A stretch of DNA of 64,000 nt, taken from Rhizobium sp. C4. Lineage in GTDB: Bacteria > Pseudomonadota > Alphaproteobacteria > Rhizobiales > Rhizobiaceae. The notes beneath the pieces are model-generated. The model saw only the letters and a list, made by a program, of their open reading frames with translations, was not told the DNA's origin and did no database searches. The stretch covers positions 234,469 to 298,468 of the forward strand of contig NZ_JAJNCX010000006.1 in the NCBI RefSeq assembly GCF_021026315.1, given 5' to 3'. A program made the translations under genes and the position numbers. Positions 10,672-19,745 of this stretch are shown piece after piece. Each line of letters begins with the position of its first letter. Position 1 is the first letter of the stretch.

Positions 10672-12111
10672 TTGACTAAATTTTCTGATCTCGGTCTGAC
10701 CGCTGGCACATTGCGCACGCTGGAAAGCATGGAGTTCACCACCCCCACCCCGATCCAGGTAAAGGCGATCCCGCTGGTGCTCGAGCGCCGCGACATTATC
10801 GGCCTCGCCCAGACCGGCACCGGCAAGACGGCCGCCTTCGGCCTGCCGATCATCGAACATCTTCTCAACGACAACCAGCGCCCCGAGCCCAAGGCTGTCC
10901 GCACGCTGATCCTCGCCCCGACCCGCGAACTGGTCAACCAGATCACCGGCAACCTGCGCGCCTTCCTCAAGGACACCAAGCTGCGCATCGCGCTCGTCGT
11001 TGGTGGCGCATCGATCCACAAGCAGGCCCAGCTTCTGGCCCGTGGCACCGACATTCTCGTCGCCACCCCCGGCCGTCTTCTCGACCTGTGCAAGCGCAAC
11101 GACGTCAACCTGACGGCCGTGCGCTACCTCGTGCTTGACGAAGCCGACCAGATGCTCGACCTCGGCTTCATCCACGACCTGCGCCGCATTTCGAAAATGG
11201 TGCCCAAGCGCCGCCAGACCCTGCTCTTCTCGGCCACCATGCCGAAGCAGATCGAAGAGCTCGCTCAGGAATACCTGACCGACCCGCTGCGCGTTGAAGC
11301 CTCCACGCCCGGCAAGACCGCTGACAAGATCGAGCAGTTCGTCCATCACGTCACCGGCAAGGACCAGAAGACGCAGCTCCTGCGCCAGTCGCTGACCGAC
11401 AATCCGGACGGTCGCGCGATGGTCTTCCTGAAGACCAAGCACAGCGCCGAAAAGCTGTCGAAGCATCTGGAAAACATCGGCTTTGCCGCTGCCTCCATCC
11501 ATGGCAACAAGAGCCAGAGCCAGCGCGAACGCGCCCTCAAGGCCTTCCGCGATGGTGAAATGCGCGTTCTCGTCGCCACCGACGTTGCCGCCCGCGGCAT
11601 CGACATTCCCGGCGTCACGCATGTCTACAACTACGACCTGCCGACCGTTGCCGAAGCCTATGTCCACCGCATCGGCCGCACGGCCCGCGCTGGCAAGGAA
11701 GGCATCGCGATCGCCTTCTGCGCACCGGACGAATTCAAGATGCTGCGCGACATCGAAAAGCTGACCAAGGTCGAACTGACCGTTGCCAGCGGCGAAGCCC
11801 CGGCGGATACGCGCGGCGGCAACCAGCCTTCGCGTGGCGCACCCCGTCCGGCCCGCAAGCAGCACCGCAAGGGCCAGGGCCGTCCGCAGCAGGCCGGTGA
11901 AGGCGCCGAAGCACGCGCCGAGGGCCAGGCACGTCCCGCTCGCCGTCCGCATTCGGAAGCGCAGGCCGGTGAGCGCAAGCGCGACAATGGCGGCAATAAT
12001 GGCCACCATCAGGCCGGCCGTCCGAATGGCGACCGCAATCGCCCCGGTGGCCAGAAGCGCGGCGCCCGTGGCGGCAAGCCGGGCGGCTACACCCGCGCAG
12101 CCCAGGGCTGA
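10672..12111 (+). CDS. rhlE: DEAD-box ATP-dependent RNA helicase (RhlE-like)
   Basis: 479 residues from a TTG start (product begins MTKFSDLGL, the usual RhlE N-terminus) preceded by GAAAGG at 10657-10662; the longer in-frame TTG at 10594 adds 26 residues unlike the family. All helicase motifs are present: Q motif (TPTPIQ), I (AQTGTGKT), Ia (PTRELVNQI), Ib (TPGRLLD), II (DEAD), III (SAT), V (ATDVAARGIDIP) and VI (HRIGRTARAG). The last about 110 residues are a low-complexity Arg/Gly/Gln/His tail that would bind RNA non-specifically. Role: RNA unwinding in ribosome assembly, RNA decay or cold adaptation. A strong terminator follows. Confidence 0.93.
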   Translation: MTKFSDLGLTAGTLRTLESMEFTTPTPIQVKAIPLVLERRDIIGLAQTGTGKTAAFGLPIIEHLLNDNQRPEPKAVRTLILAPTRELVNQITGNLRAFLKDTKLRIALVVGGASIHKQAQLLARGTDILVATPGRLLDLCKRNDVNLTAVRYLVLDEADQMLDLGFIHDLRRISKMVPKRRQTLLFSATMPKQIEELAQEYLTDPLRVEASTPGKTADKIEQFVHHVTGKDQKTQLLRQSLTDNPDGRAMVFLKTKHSAEKLSKHLENIGFAAASIHGNKSQSQRERALKAFRDGEMRVLVATDVAARGIDIPGVTHVYNYDLPTVAEAYVHRIGRTARAGKEGIAIAFCAPDEFKMLRDIEKLTKVELTVASGEAPADTRGGNQPSRGAPRPARKQHRKGQGRPQQAGEGAEARAEGQARPARRPHSEAQAGERKRDNGGNNGHHQAGRPNGDRNRPGGQKRGARGGKPGGYTRAAQG

Positions 12112-12158
12112 GCACATCACCTTCCAAGCGCGGCGTTGAACGCCGCGCCGCAATGAAA

Positions 12159-12194
12159 AAGCCCCGGCAGATCGCTCTGCCGGGGCTTCTTTTT
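12159..12194. terminator. Strong bidirectional hairpin terminator
   Basis: Perfect 12-bp GC-rich stem AAGCCCCGGCAG (12159-12170) / CTGCCGGGGCTT (12177-12188) with a 6-nt loop. It has TTCTTTTT on the right and GAAAAAG on the left, so it can end both the helicase transcript and the convergent chemoreceptor transcript. Confidence 0.92.
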
Positions 12195-12236
12195 GACGGT
12201 AGCCGGTCTCTCGATCGGCGCTCCAGTCTGGCGAAC

Positions 12237-14168
12237 TCAGAACTCCTGCCAGTCGCCCTTCGTGTCGATGGCGGCATTGCCGGAGAAGGCGGACGCGATC
12301 TTGCGGCCCAGCGCCCTGACCGGCGACGCGGCCGGACGGTCGGACGGGGCGGACATGCGCGGCTGCGACTGCATCCCGCCTTCCGCCAGCTTGAACTGCG
12401 ACAGCAGACGGTTCAGCGACCCGACTTCGGTGGCGAGGCTGTGGCTTGCAGCATTCGTCTCTTCCACCATGGCCGCATTCTTCTGCGTATCCTGGTCCAT
12501 CTGGTTCACAGCCGTATTGATCTGCTGCAGGCCGGAGGACTGTTCCTGGGCCGATTCCACGATCGCCAGAACATGCCGGTTGATCTCCTGCACTTCAGAC
12601 ACGATCGTCTCCAGCGCGCGGCCCGTCTCGCCGACGAGCTTAACACCCTGCTCGACCTGCGTGTTCGAGGTCGTGATCAGCGCCTTGATCTCCTTGGCGG
12701 CATTGGCAGAGCGCTGCGCCAGTTCGCGCACTTCCTGTGCCACGACGGCAAAGCCCTTGCCCGCATCGCCCGCACGCGCGGCCTCAACGCCGGCATTCAG
12801 CGCCAGAAGGTTGGTCTGGAAGGCGATCTCGTCGATCACACCAATGATGTTGGAAATCTCATTGGCCGACTTCGAGATCAGTTCCATGGCGAGAACCGCC
12901 TGGCCGACGACCTTGCCGGACTGTTCCGCCCCCGCCTTGGCGCGACCGACGAGCTGGCCGGCTTCCTGCGCCCGGCGCGTGCTGTCGCGAACCGTCGTGG
13001 TGATCTCTTCCAGCGCCGCCGCTGTCTCTTCGACCGCTGCAGCCTGCTGCTCGGTGCGCTTGGCCAGATCATCGGCCGCGGCCTTGATCTCGCTGCTGCC
13101 GGCATCAATGCCACGGGCATTTTCAGAAACCGAGCGAAGAGCGGCCTGAAGCTTGTCAGCGGAATGATTGAAGTCGTTGCGCACGGCATCGAGCGTCGCA
13201 ACGAAGGGTTCGCGAATGCGGTAGGAGACATCACCTTCCGAAAGCTTGGCGAGCGCCTCGGCCAGATTGTCGACGGCAAACTGCACGTCTGCGGCTTCCC
13301 TGGCCCTCTGCTTCTCGCGCTCGATGCGCTCCTGCTCGCTCATCGAGCGGTTGGTCTCAGTTTCCTGCTCAAGGCGAATGCGTTCGACGGCGTTCTGCTG
13401 GAACACCAGCACCGCCTTGGCCATGGAACCGATTTCATCCTTGCGCTCCAGGCCCTCGATCTTCGAGGCCGTATCGCCAGACGCCAGCCCCGCCATGCGC
13501 TCGCGCAGGCGACCGATCGGCCCGGTGATGCCACGCGTTGCAATATAGAGCGATCCGACGATACCCAGCAGGAACGCGAAACCGACGACGCCGAGGCTCG
13601 TCATGATCGTCATGTCCGTCGTGTCGGACAGCTCATCGCTCTTCTTGAGGAGACCTGCCTGGCGCGCATCGTTATAGGCACGCAGGTCGGCACGCCACTT
13701 GTCGACCATCGGGTCGACAACCGACAGCATCTTGGCAGCGTCGGCGGACTTGCCATCGATGTCCGTTTGAACGGCCTTGTCGATCGTCGCGAAAAGCACC
13801 TCGGCGCGTTCCTTGAAGCCTTTGACATCGCTCGCATTTTCGGGCGTCAGCGCAGCGACCTTGTCAAGCCGCGTCACGATATCCTTCTTGCTCGCCTCAT
13901 AGAACGCCTTGACCCCAACATAACCGGGATCTGCGTTGTCGTAAGCAACCAGCTGGTAGGCGCTGTAGGGCACGCTGACCATGGCGGTCGCCGCACGCAC
14001 GGTCTGGATGGCCGCCACGCTGTCGGTTGCCAGAAAATCGGAATAGGTGTTGTCGGCATCCTTGTAGAAATATGCCATCGAGCCCGTGGCCCCGAGACCG
14101 ACCACACAAAGGGGGACAACGATGGACAGGATCTTCGCCTTGATGGATATGTTAGCCAGAACTGACAT
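12237..14168 (-). CDS. Methyl-accepting chemotaxis protein
   Basis: 643 residues starting at ATG 14168, preceded by GAGAGAG; the longer in-frame start at 14234 adds 22 unlike residues. Layout: transmembrane helix about 13-32, a helical periplasmic sensor region about 35-185, second transmembrane helix ([21 protein letters not shown]) about 190-212, HAMP domain, then a long methyl-accepting coiled coil with the hairpin-tip consensus [21 protein letters not shown]. The last five residues are DWQEF, fitting the xWxxF pentapeptide through which CheR/CheB dock on high-abundance receptors. No che genes nearby; ligand unknown. Stop lies close to the shared terminator at 12159-12194. Confidence 0.94.
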   Translation of the reverse strand: MSVLANISIKAKILSIVVPLCVVGLGATGSMAYFYKDADNTYSDFLATDSVAAIQTVRAATAMVSVPYSAYQLVAYDNADPGYVGVKAFYEASKKDIVTRLDKVAALTPENASDVKGFKERAEVLFATIDKAVQTDIDGKSADAAKMLSVVDPMVDKWRADLRAYNDARQAGLLKKSDELSDTTDMTIMTSLGVVGFAFLLGIVGSLYIATRGITGPIGRLRERMAGLASGDTASKIEGLERKDEIGSMAKAVLVFQQNAVERIRLEQETETNRSMSEQERIEREKQRAREAADVQFAVDNLAEALAKLSEGDVSYRIREPFVATLDAVRNDFNHSADKLQAALRSVSENARGIDAGSSEIKAAADDLAKRTEQQAAAVEETAAALEEITTTVRDSTRRAQEAGQLVGRAKAGAEQSGKVVGQAVLAMELISKSANEISNIIGVIDEIAFQTNLLALNAGVEAARAGDAGKGFAVVAQEVRELAQRSANAAKEIKALITTSNTQVEQGVKLVGETGRALETIVSEVQEINRHVLAIVESAQEQSSGLQQINTAVNQMDQDTQKNAAMVEETNAASHSLATEVGSLNRLLSQFKLAEGGMQSQPRMSAPSDRPAASPVRALGRKIASAFSGNAAIDTKGDWQEF

Positions 14169-14642
14169 TAATCTCTCTCGCCAGTGGGTCCGACCCTCTC
14201 GTGCAGAAGGCATTACGGATGAGTGATCAGGCATTGCACGGCGACACCCGAGTCATTCGGGCCTGGTTCTTGGGGGAGGATCCGATCCATGCGAGAGCGG
14301 ATGACTAAGACGCTACCCAGAATTGCCAAACCAAAAGTTAACGCTGGAATGCAAGATTAGGAAATTATAGATAAATATTTGAATGTCTCTTTACGTTATT
14401 CACCACAGCCGAAGTTTGATGGATCACAAACAAAGCGGAGAAATCCCTCGACGATCAGTGCCGTCAATATTCGAAAATCCCGGCGCCATCTCTTGCGCGA
14501 GGTGAGGCATGGAGAGTTTCGGTGCCACTGCTCATCGACAAGATGAAGGGGCATGTCGTGCGAAGGGCAACGACGCAAAAACGCCACCTCGGGATGGCCG
14601 AGATGGCGTCAGATGCGGATCGAAACGCTCTTGAGGACGCGG
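14169..14642. other. Intergenic region upstream of the chemoreceptor
   Basis: About 470 bp without a convincing gene. The segment 14335-14400 is AT-rich (TTAACGC, AATTATAGATAAATATTTG) and is the likely promoter zone of the chemoreceptor. The right end holds the terminator of the carboxypeptidase gene. Confidence 0.4.
14574..14609 (-). terminator. Terminator of the D,D-carboxypeptidase gene
   Basis: Stem of ACGCCA + CTCGG (14581-14592) with CCGAGA + TGGCGT (14598-14609), one mismatch. On the minus strand the stem is followed by a T-rich run (TTTTTGCG). It lies about 35 bp after the stop of the leftward carboxypeptidase gene. Confidence 0.8.
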
Positions 14643-15989
14643 TCAGCCGTTGCCGGAAATAACCTGGCAGGAGAAGGACTTGGCCTTGAGCGCCCGGCAG
14701 GCGGTCTCCGCCGTCTGACGGCTGTTGAAACCGATGAAGCGCGCACGGTACACCCCGCCACCGGCGGCCTGGGCAAAATTCATCGCGCCATTGAGGCTGG
14801 ACCCCGCCTTGCCGCGTGCCTTTTCAAGGATGCCGCGCGCATCGTCCTCGCTCTTGGCGGTTGCGATCTGCACCTGCCAGAGCGTGTCGGGATCGCTCGA
14901 CATGTTGTCGGGGTTCGGCTCCTCGCTTGCGAGCGCCGCCGCAGTCGCCTGTGCAACGTCCTCGTCGTTACCATCGTCCTCGTCGGCAGCCTGTTTCGCG
15001 GATGCCTTGGCCTGCTCGGCCGGCTTGCCTGTGGTGGCATAGCGCGAGGACGGCAGCGGCACGGAGCCCAGCGAGGCGACCTTGGCCTCCTCGCGCTGCG
15101 GCTCGGGTGTCGGTTCACGCACAACGGCAACCTGTGGCGCCTGCTTGATGGGCGCAGGTGCAGGCGCGGCATCGCGGCGGGCCATCGCCGTCGGCATGGT
15201 GGCGTTCAGCAGAGCGGCCATCTTGGCGTCGCGCGCGCCAGCGGTGCGGCCGCCCATGACGACGCCGATCACGCGCCGGCCGCCATCATTGACCGCCGTC
15301 ACGATATTGAAGCCGGACGCGTTGGTGTAGCCCGTCTTGATGCCGTCCATGCCGTGATAGCGATACATGAGCCGGTTGTGCCCATGGATGCCACGGCCGC
15401 GGAAGGAGAAGGCGCGCGTGGAGAAGAGGCGATATTCACTCGGATAATCACGGATCAGCGAGACGCCGAGCCGCGCCATGTCGCGCGCCGTCGTCACCTG
15501 GCGCGCATCGGGCAGGCCGGAACCGTTGCGGAATGTGGTGCGCGTCATGCCGAGCTGGCGCGCCTTGCGCGTCAGCATCGAACCGCAATCGCCGCTGCCT
15601 GCGAGATAGTCGCACATCGTCTCGGCCGCATCATTGGCCGAGAGCACGATCATGCCGAGAACAGCCTCGCGCACCGTCAGCGACTGCCCTGCCCGCACAC
15701 CGAGCTTCAGCGGAATGACATGCGCCGCACGCTTCGTCATCGGAATGCGCGTTTCCCAGCCGATCCGCCCGCTGCGGATCGCCTCGAAGGTCATGTAGAG
15801 CGTCATCATCTTCGTCAGCGATGCCGGATGGTTCAGCGTGTCGGCATTCTCTGAGGCCAGCACCTTCCCCGTATTGGCATCGAGCACGAAATGCGCATAG
15901 CCGGCCGCTGCCGGCTGCGCTGCGAAGAGCGTGGAAGCCAGCATCAATGTGCCCAAAACGGCCACGCGCAATGCAGTCAGACGGCGCAT
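14643..15989 (-). CDS. D-alanyl-D-alanine carboxypeptidase (PBP5/6 type) with SPOR domain
   Basis: 448 residues. An N-terminal Sec signal peptide (about 1-29, ending AQPAAA) exports it to the periplasm. The peptidase S11 domain shows the three active-site motifs: SLTK (about residue 58), SAND (about 118) and KTGYTNASGFN (about 220). A Pro/Ala-rich, charged linker follows, and the C-terminus (about 370-445, LWQVQIATAKSEDDARGIL) is a SPOR domain that binds denuded septal peptidoglycan. It trims terminal D-Ala from stem peptides and should act at the division site. A perfect CtrA-type site about 95 bp upstream suggests cell-cycle control. Confidence 0.93.
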   Translation of the reverse strand: MRRLTALRVAVLGTLMLASTLFAAQPAAAGYAHFVLDANTGKVLASENADTLNHPASLTKMMTLYMTFEAIRSGRIGWETRIPMTKRAAHVIPLKLGVRAGQSLTVREAVLGMIVLSANDAAETMCDYLAGSGDCGSMLTRKARQLGMTRTTFRNGSGLPDARQVTTARDMARLGVSLIRDYPSEYRLFSTRAFSFRGRGIHGHNRLMYRYHGMDGIKTGYTNASGFNIVTAVNDGGRRVIGVVMGGRTAGARDAKMAALLNATMPTAMARRDAAPAPAPIKQAPQVAVVREPTPEPQREEAKVASLGSVPLPSSRYATTGKPAEQAKASAKQAADEDDGNDEDVAQATAAALASEEPNPDNMSSDPDTLWQVQIATAKSEDDARGILEKARGKAGSSLNGAMNFAQAAGGGVYRARFIGFNSRQTAETACRALKAKSFSCQVISGNG

Positions 15990-16081
15990 GCAAGGTCTCC
16001 TGCAATATCGTTGATCCGTCTGATTCTAATGGTGTTGCATGGCAACAGAGAAGTTAAAATTTTAACGATCTGAAGTCATCG

Positions 16082-16097
16082 TTAATGAATGGTTAAC
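16082..16097. promoter_or_regulatory. Candidate CtrA-binding site
   Basis: TTAA (16082-16085), 7-nt spacer TGAATGG, TTAAC (16093-16097): an exact match to the alphaproteobacterial CtrA consensus TTAA-N7-TTAAC. A second TTAA-rich palindrome (GTTAAAATTTTAAC, 16055-16068) lies between it and the leftward carboxypeptidase start. It also lies at the very 3' edge of the converging-side neighbour eamA, so the carboxypeptidase is the likely target. Confidence 0.6.
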
Positions 16098-16098
16098 A

Positions 16099-16965
16099 TC
16101 AGCCCTTGCGCGTCGTCAGGTAGACCCCGACGGCTGCGACTGCGGCTCCGACGATCATCGGCACCGTCAACACTTCGCCGAACAGAACCCAGGCCTGCAG
16201 CGCCACCGCCGCCGGGACGAGATAGTTCAGCGAAGCCGCCTGCGACACCTGCCCCTTGCGGAGCAGGTAGAGAAGCAGCGCGATGGCCCCGGCCGACAGG
16301 GCCAGCACAGACCACGTCATCGTCGCCCAGACGGCAACGGAATTGTCGAAATGCGGCGTCTCGAACAGGAGCGTCACCGGCGCCAGAAACACGAAGGCGC
16401 CGACATATTGCAGCAGCGCGATGGTTCTGAGATCGCCGCTATGCAGGTGCTGCTTCTGGTAGATCGACCCGTAGGTCACCGCAGCCATGCCTGCGACATT
16501 GACGAGAACCGGCATCAGTGGAATGGCGCTCGCATCCGTTGCCATCAGCTTGGGCGCAATCGCAATGACGATGCCGAAGAAGCCGAGCGCAAGACCAAGC
16601 TTCTGCCTCGACGCCAACCGCTCGCCCACGAGGAAGGGCGCGGCCACCGCCGTCATCAGCGGCTGCAGGGCGGAGATCAGCCCCGAAATGCCCGCCGGCA
16701 CACCATGCGCGATGCTCCACCAGACGCCGGCGAGATAGATCCCGTGCAGGAAGACGCCGCTCACCAGTGCGTGCAGCGTGGCGTTTCGGCTGGCCAGCCA
16801 TCGCGCGCCGCTGAGCAGGCAGATGCCGGCAAAGAGCACGATGGCCAGCCCGAAACGGATGACGAGGAAAAGCAGCGGGCTCGCATGAAAGGCACCGAAC
16901 TTGGCGACGATCCAGCCGGTGGACCAGAGCAGCACGAAGACAGCAGGAATGAGACGATCGATCAT
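16099..16965 (-). CDS. DMT-superfamily (EamA) inner-membrane transporter
   Basis: 288 residues from ATG 16965; the longer in-frame TTG at 16992 is less likely. About ten hydrophobic helices in two repeated EamA halves, including the typical WSTGWIVAKFGAFHASPLLFL opening and SALQPLMTAVAAPFLVGER at the end of the first half. Family members export amino acids, metabolites or drugs. Substrate is not readable; there is no linked biosynthetic gene. Confidence 0.88.
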   Translation of the reverse strand: MIDRLIPAVFVLLWSTGWIVAKFGAFHASPLLFLVIRFGLAIVLFAGICLLSGARWLASRNATLHALVSGVFLHGIYLAGVWWSIAHGVPAGISGLISALQPLMTAVAAPFLVGERLASRQKLGLALGFFGIVIAIAPKLMATDASAIPLMPVLVNVAGMAAVTYGSIYQKQHLHSGDLRTIALLQYVGAFVFLAPVTLLFETPHFDNSVAVWATMTWSVLALSAGAIALLLYLLRKGQVSQAASLNYLVPAAVALQAWVLFGEVLTVPMIVGAAVAAVGVYLTTRKG

Positions 16966-17282
16966 GAGGAGCCGCAACACATCGGGGAGCAAACCGGCGC
17001 ATCCGGCCGCCGTTTATTAAGCCCTTGGGCACAGCCGGTCCAGCCCGGACTTTTGCGGGCTGCCCAAATTTTAAACAGTGCACGCAGGCCTTTTTCAGGC
17101 AAGTTTCGAAGCGTGCCCATTCCTTGAGCAACAGCGATCAGCACGAGCAACGACGCTTCATGGAACTTTCTTGAAAATCAGCCATTTATGCCAAATCGAG
17201 TTTATTCGCTCCGAACTGTGCATGGTTCTTGCATTATCGGAATTGTTGTATTCATATGAACAAAAAACGGGGGAACACGGCA

Positions 17283-18692
17283 TTGGCATTTGATGAAATG
17301 TTGAATGCAGGCGCAGATCCAAGACCGCCATACCGCTCTTATCATGAATGGTATGCGGCGCAGGATCCGGCAAACCTGATTGCAAAATCGCGCGACGCTG
17401 AAAACATTTTCCGAAGGACGGGCATTACCTTCAATGTCTACGGTCACGAGGACCAGTCCGAAAAGCTGATCCCCTTCGACATCATCCCCCGCATCATTTC
17501 CGGCCGCGAGTGGCGCAAGCTGGCGCAGGGGATCGAACAGCGCGTCATCGCGCTCAACGCCTTTCTCGACGACATCTACCACAAGCAGGAAATCATCAAG
17601 GCCGGCCGTATTCCCCGCGCGCTGATCGAGAAGAACCCCGCCTTCCTGCCCGAGATGATCGGCATGCGCCCGCCGGGTGGCGTCTACACCCACATCGTCG
17701 GCACCGATATCGTGCGCACCGGCGAGGACCAGTTCTACGTTCTGGAAGACAATGCCCGCACGCCCTCCGGCGTCTCCTACATGCTGGAGAACCGGGAAAC
17801 GATGATGCAGATGTTCCCGGAACTCTTTTACGCCAACAAGGTGCGCCCGGTCGAAGACTATCCCTTCCAGCTGCGCCAGAGCCTGCAGGAACTCGCCCCT
17901 CCCGGCTGCAAGGGCAAGCCGCGCGTCGCCGTACTCACGCCCGGCATCTACAACTCGGCCTATTACGAACACTCCTTCCTCGCCGACCAGATGGGCGTCG
18001 AGCTGGTGGAAGGCTCGGACCTGCGCGTCATCGACGGCAAGGTCTGCATGCGCACGACGCTCGGCTATCAGGCGATCGACGTGCTCTACCGCCGCGTCGA
18101 TGACGACTACCTCGACCCGCTGACCTTCCGTCCGGACAGCGCGCTCGGCATTCCGGGCATCATGGATGTCTACCGCGCCGGCAATATCACCATTGCCAAC
18201 GCGCCCGGCACCGGCATTTCCGACGACAAGGCGATCTATTCCTACATGCCGGAAATCGTCGAGTTCTACACCGGCCGCAAGGCGATCCTCGAAAACGTGC
18301 CGACCTGGCGCTGTTCGGAAGAAGACAGCCTGAAATACGTGCTCGAGCACATCGACGAACTGGTGGTGAAGGAAGTCCACGGCTCCGGCGGCTACGGCAT
18401 GCTCGTCGGCCCAACGGCCACCAAGAAGGAACGGCTGGAATTTGCCGAAAAGCTGAAGGCAAAGCCCGCCAACTATATCGCACAACCCACCCTGTCGCTT
18501 TCGACAGTGCCGATCCTCGTGAAGAATGGTGTGGCGCCCCGCCACGTCGATCTTCGCCCCTATGTCCTCGTTTCGAAGACCGTCAAGATCATTCCAGGAG
18601 GCCTCACCCGCGTGGCGCTCAAGGAAGGCTCGCTGGTCGTCAATTCCAGCCAGGGCGGCGGCACCAAGGACACCTGGGTTCTGGAGGACTGA
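17283..18692 (+). CDS. Circularly permuted type 2 ATP-grasp protein
   Basis: 469 residues of the DUF404/DUF407 circularly permuted ATP-grasp family. Landmarks: DIIPRIISGREWRKLAQG, QFYVLEDNARTPSGVSYMLENR (about residue 150), LYRRVDDDYLDPLTF (about 265) and the ATP-grasp loop VKEVHGSGGYGMLVGP (about 365). ATP-grasp enzymes form amide or thioester bonds via acyl-phosphates. Start chosen at TTG 17283 because GGGGGA (17269-17274) lies 8 nt ahead and the product then begins MAFDEM as in relatives; ATG 17256 and TTG 17229 are alternatives. First gene of a three-gene set with alpha-E (4 bp later) and transglutaminase proteins. Substrate unknown. Confidence 0.9.
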   Translation: MAFDEMLNAGADPRPPYRSYHEWYAAQDPANLIAKSRDAENIFRRTGITFNVYGHEDQSEKLIPFDIIPRIISGREWRKLAQGIEQRVIALNAFLDDIYHKQEIIKAGRIPRALIEKNPAFLPEMIGMRPPGGVYTHIVGTDIVRTGEDQFYVLEDNARTPSGVSYMLENRETMMQMFPELFYANKVRPVEDYPFQLRQSLQELAPPGCKGKPRVAVLTPGIYNSAYYEHSFLADQMGVELVEGSDLRVIDGKVCMRTTLGYQAIDVLYRRVDDDYLDPLTFRPDSALGIPGIMDVYRAGNITIANAPGTGISDDKAIYSYMPEIVEFYTGRKAILENVPTWRCSEEDSLKYVLEHIDELVVKEVHGSGGYGMLVGPTATKKERLEFAEKLKAKPANYIAQPTLSLSTVPILVKNGVAPRHVDLRPYVLVSKTVKIIPGGLTRVALKEGSLVVNSSQGGGTKDTWVLED

Positions 18693-18696
18693 GAGA

Positions 18697-19635
18697 ATGC
18701 TCGGACGGACAGCAAACGGACTCTACTGGATGTTCCGTTACATCGAGCGCGCCGAAAACATCGCGCGCCTTATCGACGCCGGCTTGCGCATGGCCCTCAC
18801 CCGCTCCGGCGCCACGGATGGCGACTGGGACGGCGTTCTCCAGAGCGCGGGCATGCAGCAGGCATTCCTGGAGGAATACGAGGCCGTCACCGACAGCGAC
18901 GCCATCGACTTCATGCTTCGAAGCCGCAACAACTCGTCAAGCGTGCTCTCCTGCGTTGAAGCCGCGCGCAACAATGCCCGCATGGTGCGCACGGCACTGA
19001 CCCGCGAGACCTGGGAAGCGACCAACGAGTTCTGGATCGACCTCAAGCAACTGCTGGCCCGCAAGGTACGCCCGCAGGACATGCCGGGCGTCATCGAGAC
19101 GATCAAGCGCCGCGCCGGCCTCATCCGCGGGGCCTTCCACGGCACGATGCTGCGGAACGAAATCTACAATTTCTCGCGCATCGGCACCTTCATCGAGCGC
19201 GCCGACAACACGTCGCGCATTCTCGATGTGAAATATTACGTGCTCCTGCCCTCGGTCTCCCATGTCGGCTCCTCGCTCGACAATATCCAGTGGGAATCGA
19301 TCCTGCGCTCGGTCTCGGCGCATCGCGCCTATGGCTGGGTCTATGACGCGGTCTACAATTCCGCCAACATTGCCGACTTCCTGATCCTCAACGGCCAGAT
19401 GCCGCGCTCGCTGCATTACTGCTACGACAAGATCGTCAGCAACCTGTCCTATCTCGAACGCGAGTACAAGCAGCGCCTGGATGCCCATGACACGGCCGAA
19501 GCGACGCTGAGACTGCTCGAAAAGGGGTCGATCAAGGACGTGATGGACCAGGGCCTGCACGAATTCCTCGAGGATTTCATCGGCCACAACAACCGGCTCG
19601 GAATGCAGATTTCCGAAGGTTATCGCTTCTATTGA
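18697..19635 (+). CDS. Alpha-E domain protein
   Basis: 312 residues, an all-helical 'alpha-E' (DUF403) protein, recognised from its opening MLGRTANGLYWMFRYIERAENIARLIDAG and the internal GTFIERADNTSRILDVKYYVLLPS repeat of the E-R-A-(D/E)-N motif. Its gene begins 4 bp after the ATP-grasp stop, with the ribosome site GGAGGACTGAGAG straddling that stop, so the two are co-translated. Biochemical role is unknown; constant linkage with ATP-grasp and transglutaminase proteins in many bacteria argues for one pathway, possibly peptide or amide modification. Confidence 0.92.
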   Translation: MLGRTANGLYWMFRYIERAENIARLIDAGLRMALTRSGATDGDWDGVLQSAGMQQAFLEEYEAVTDSDAIDFMLRSRNNSSSVLSCVEAARNNARMVRTALTRETWEATNEFWIDLKQLLARKVRPQDMPGVIETIKRRAGLIRGAFHGTMLRNEIYNFSRIGTFIERADNTSRILDVKYYVLLPSVSHVGSSLDNIQWESILRSVSAHRAYGWVYDAVYNSANIADFLILNGQMPRSLHYCYDKIVSNLSYLEREYKQRLDAHDTAEATLRLLEKGSIKDVMDQGLHEFLEDFIGHNNRLGMQISEGYRFY

Positions 19636-19745
19636 GCCTTTCCGGCACCCGCCGGAAAGACTTCACCTCTTTGTTTCACGCCATTCCGGACGAAACCCGT
19701 CAGACACTTTTTCCGGAATTGCATTGAGCCTCAACGGACCGCGAC

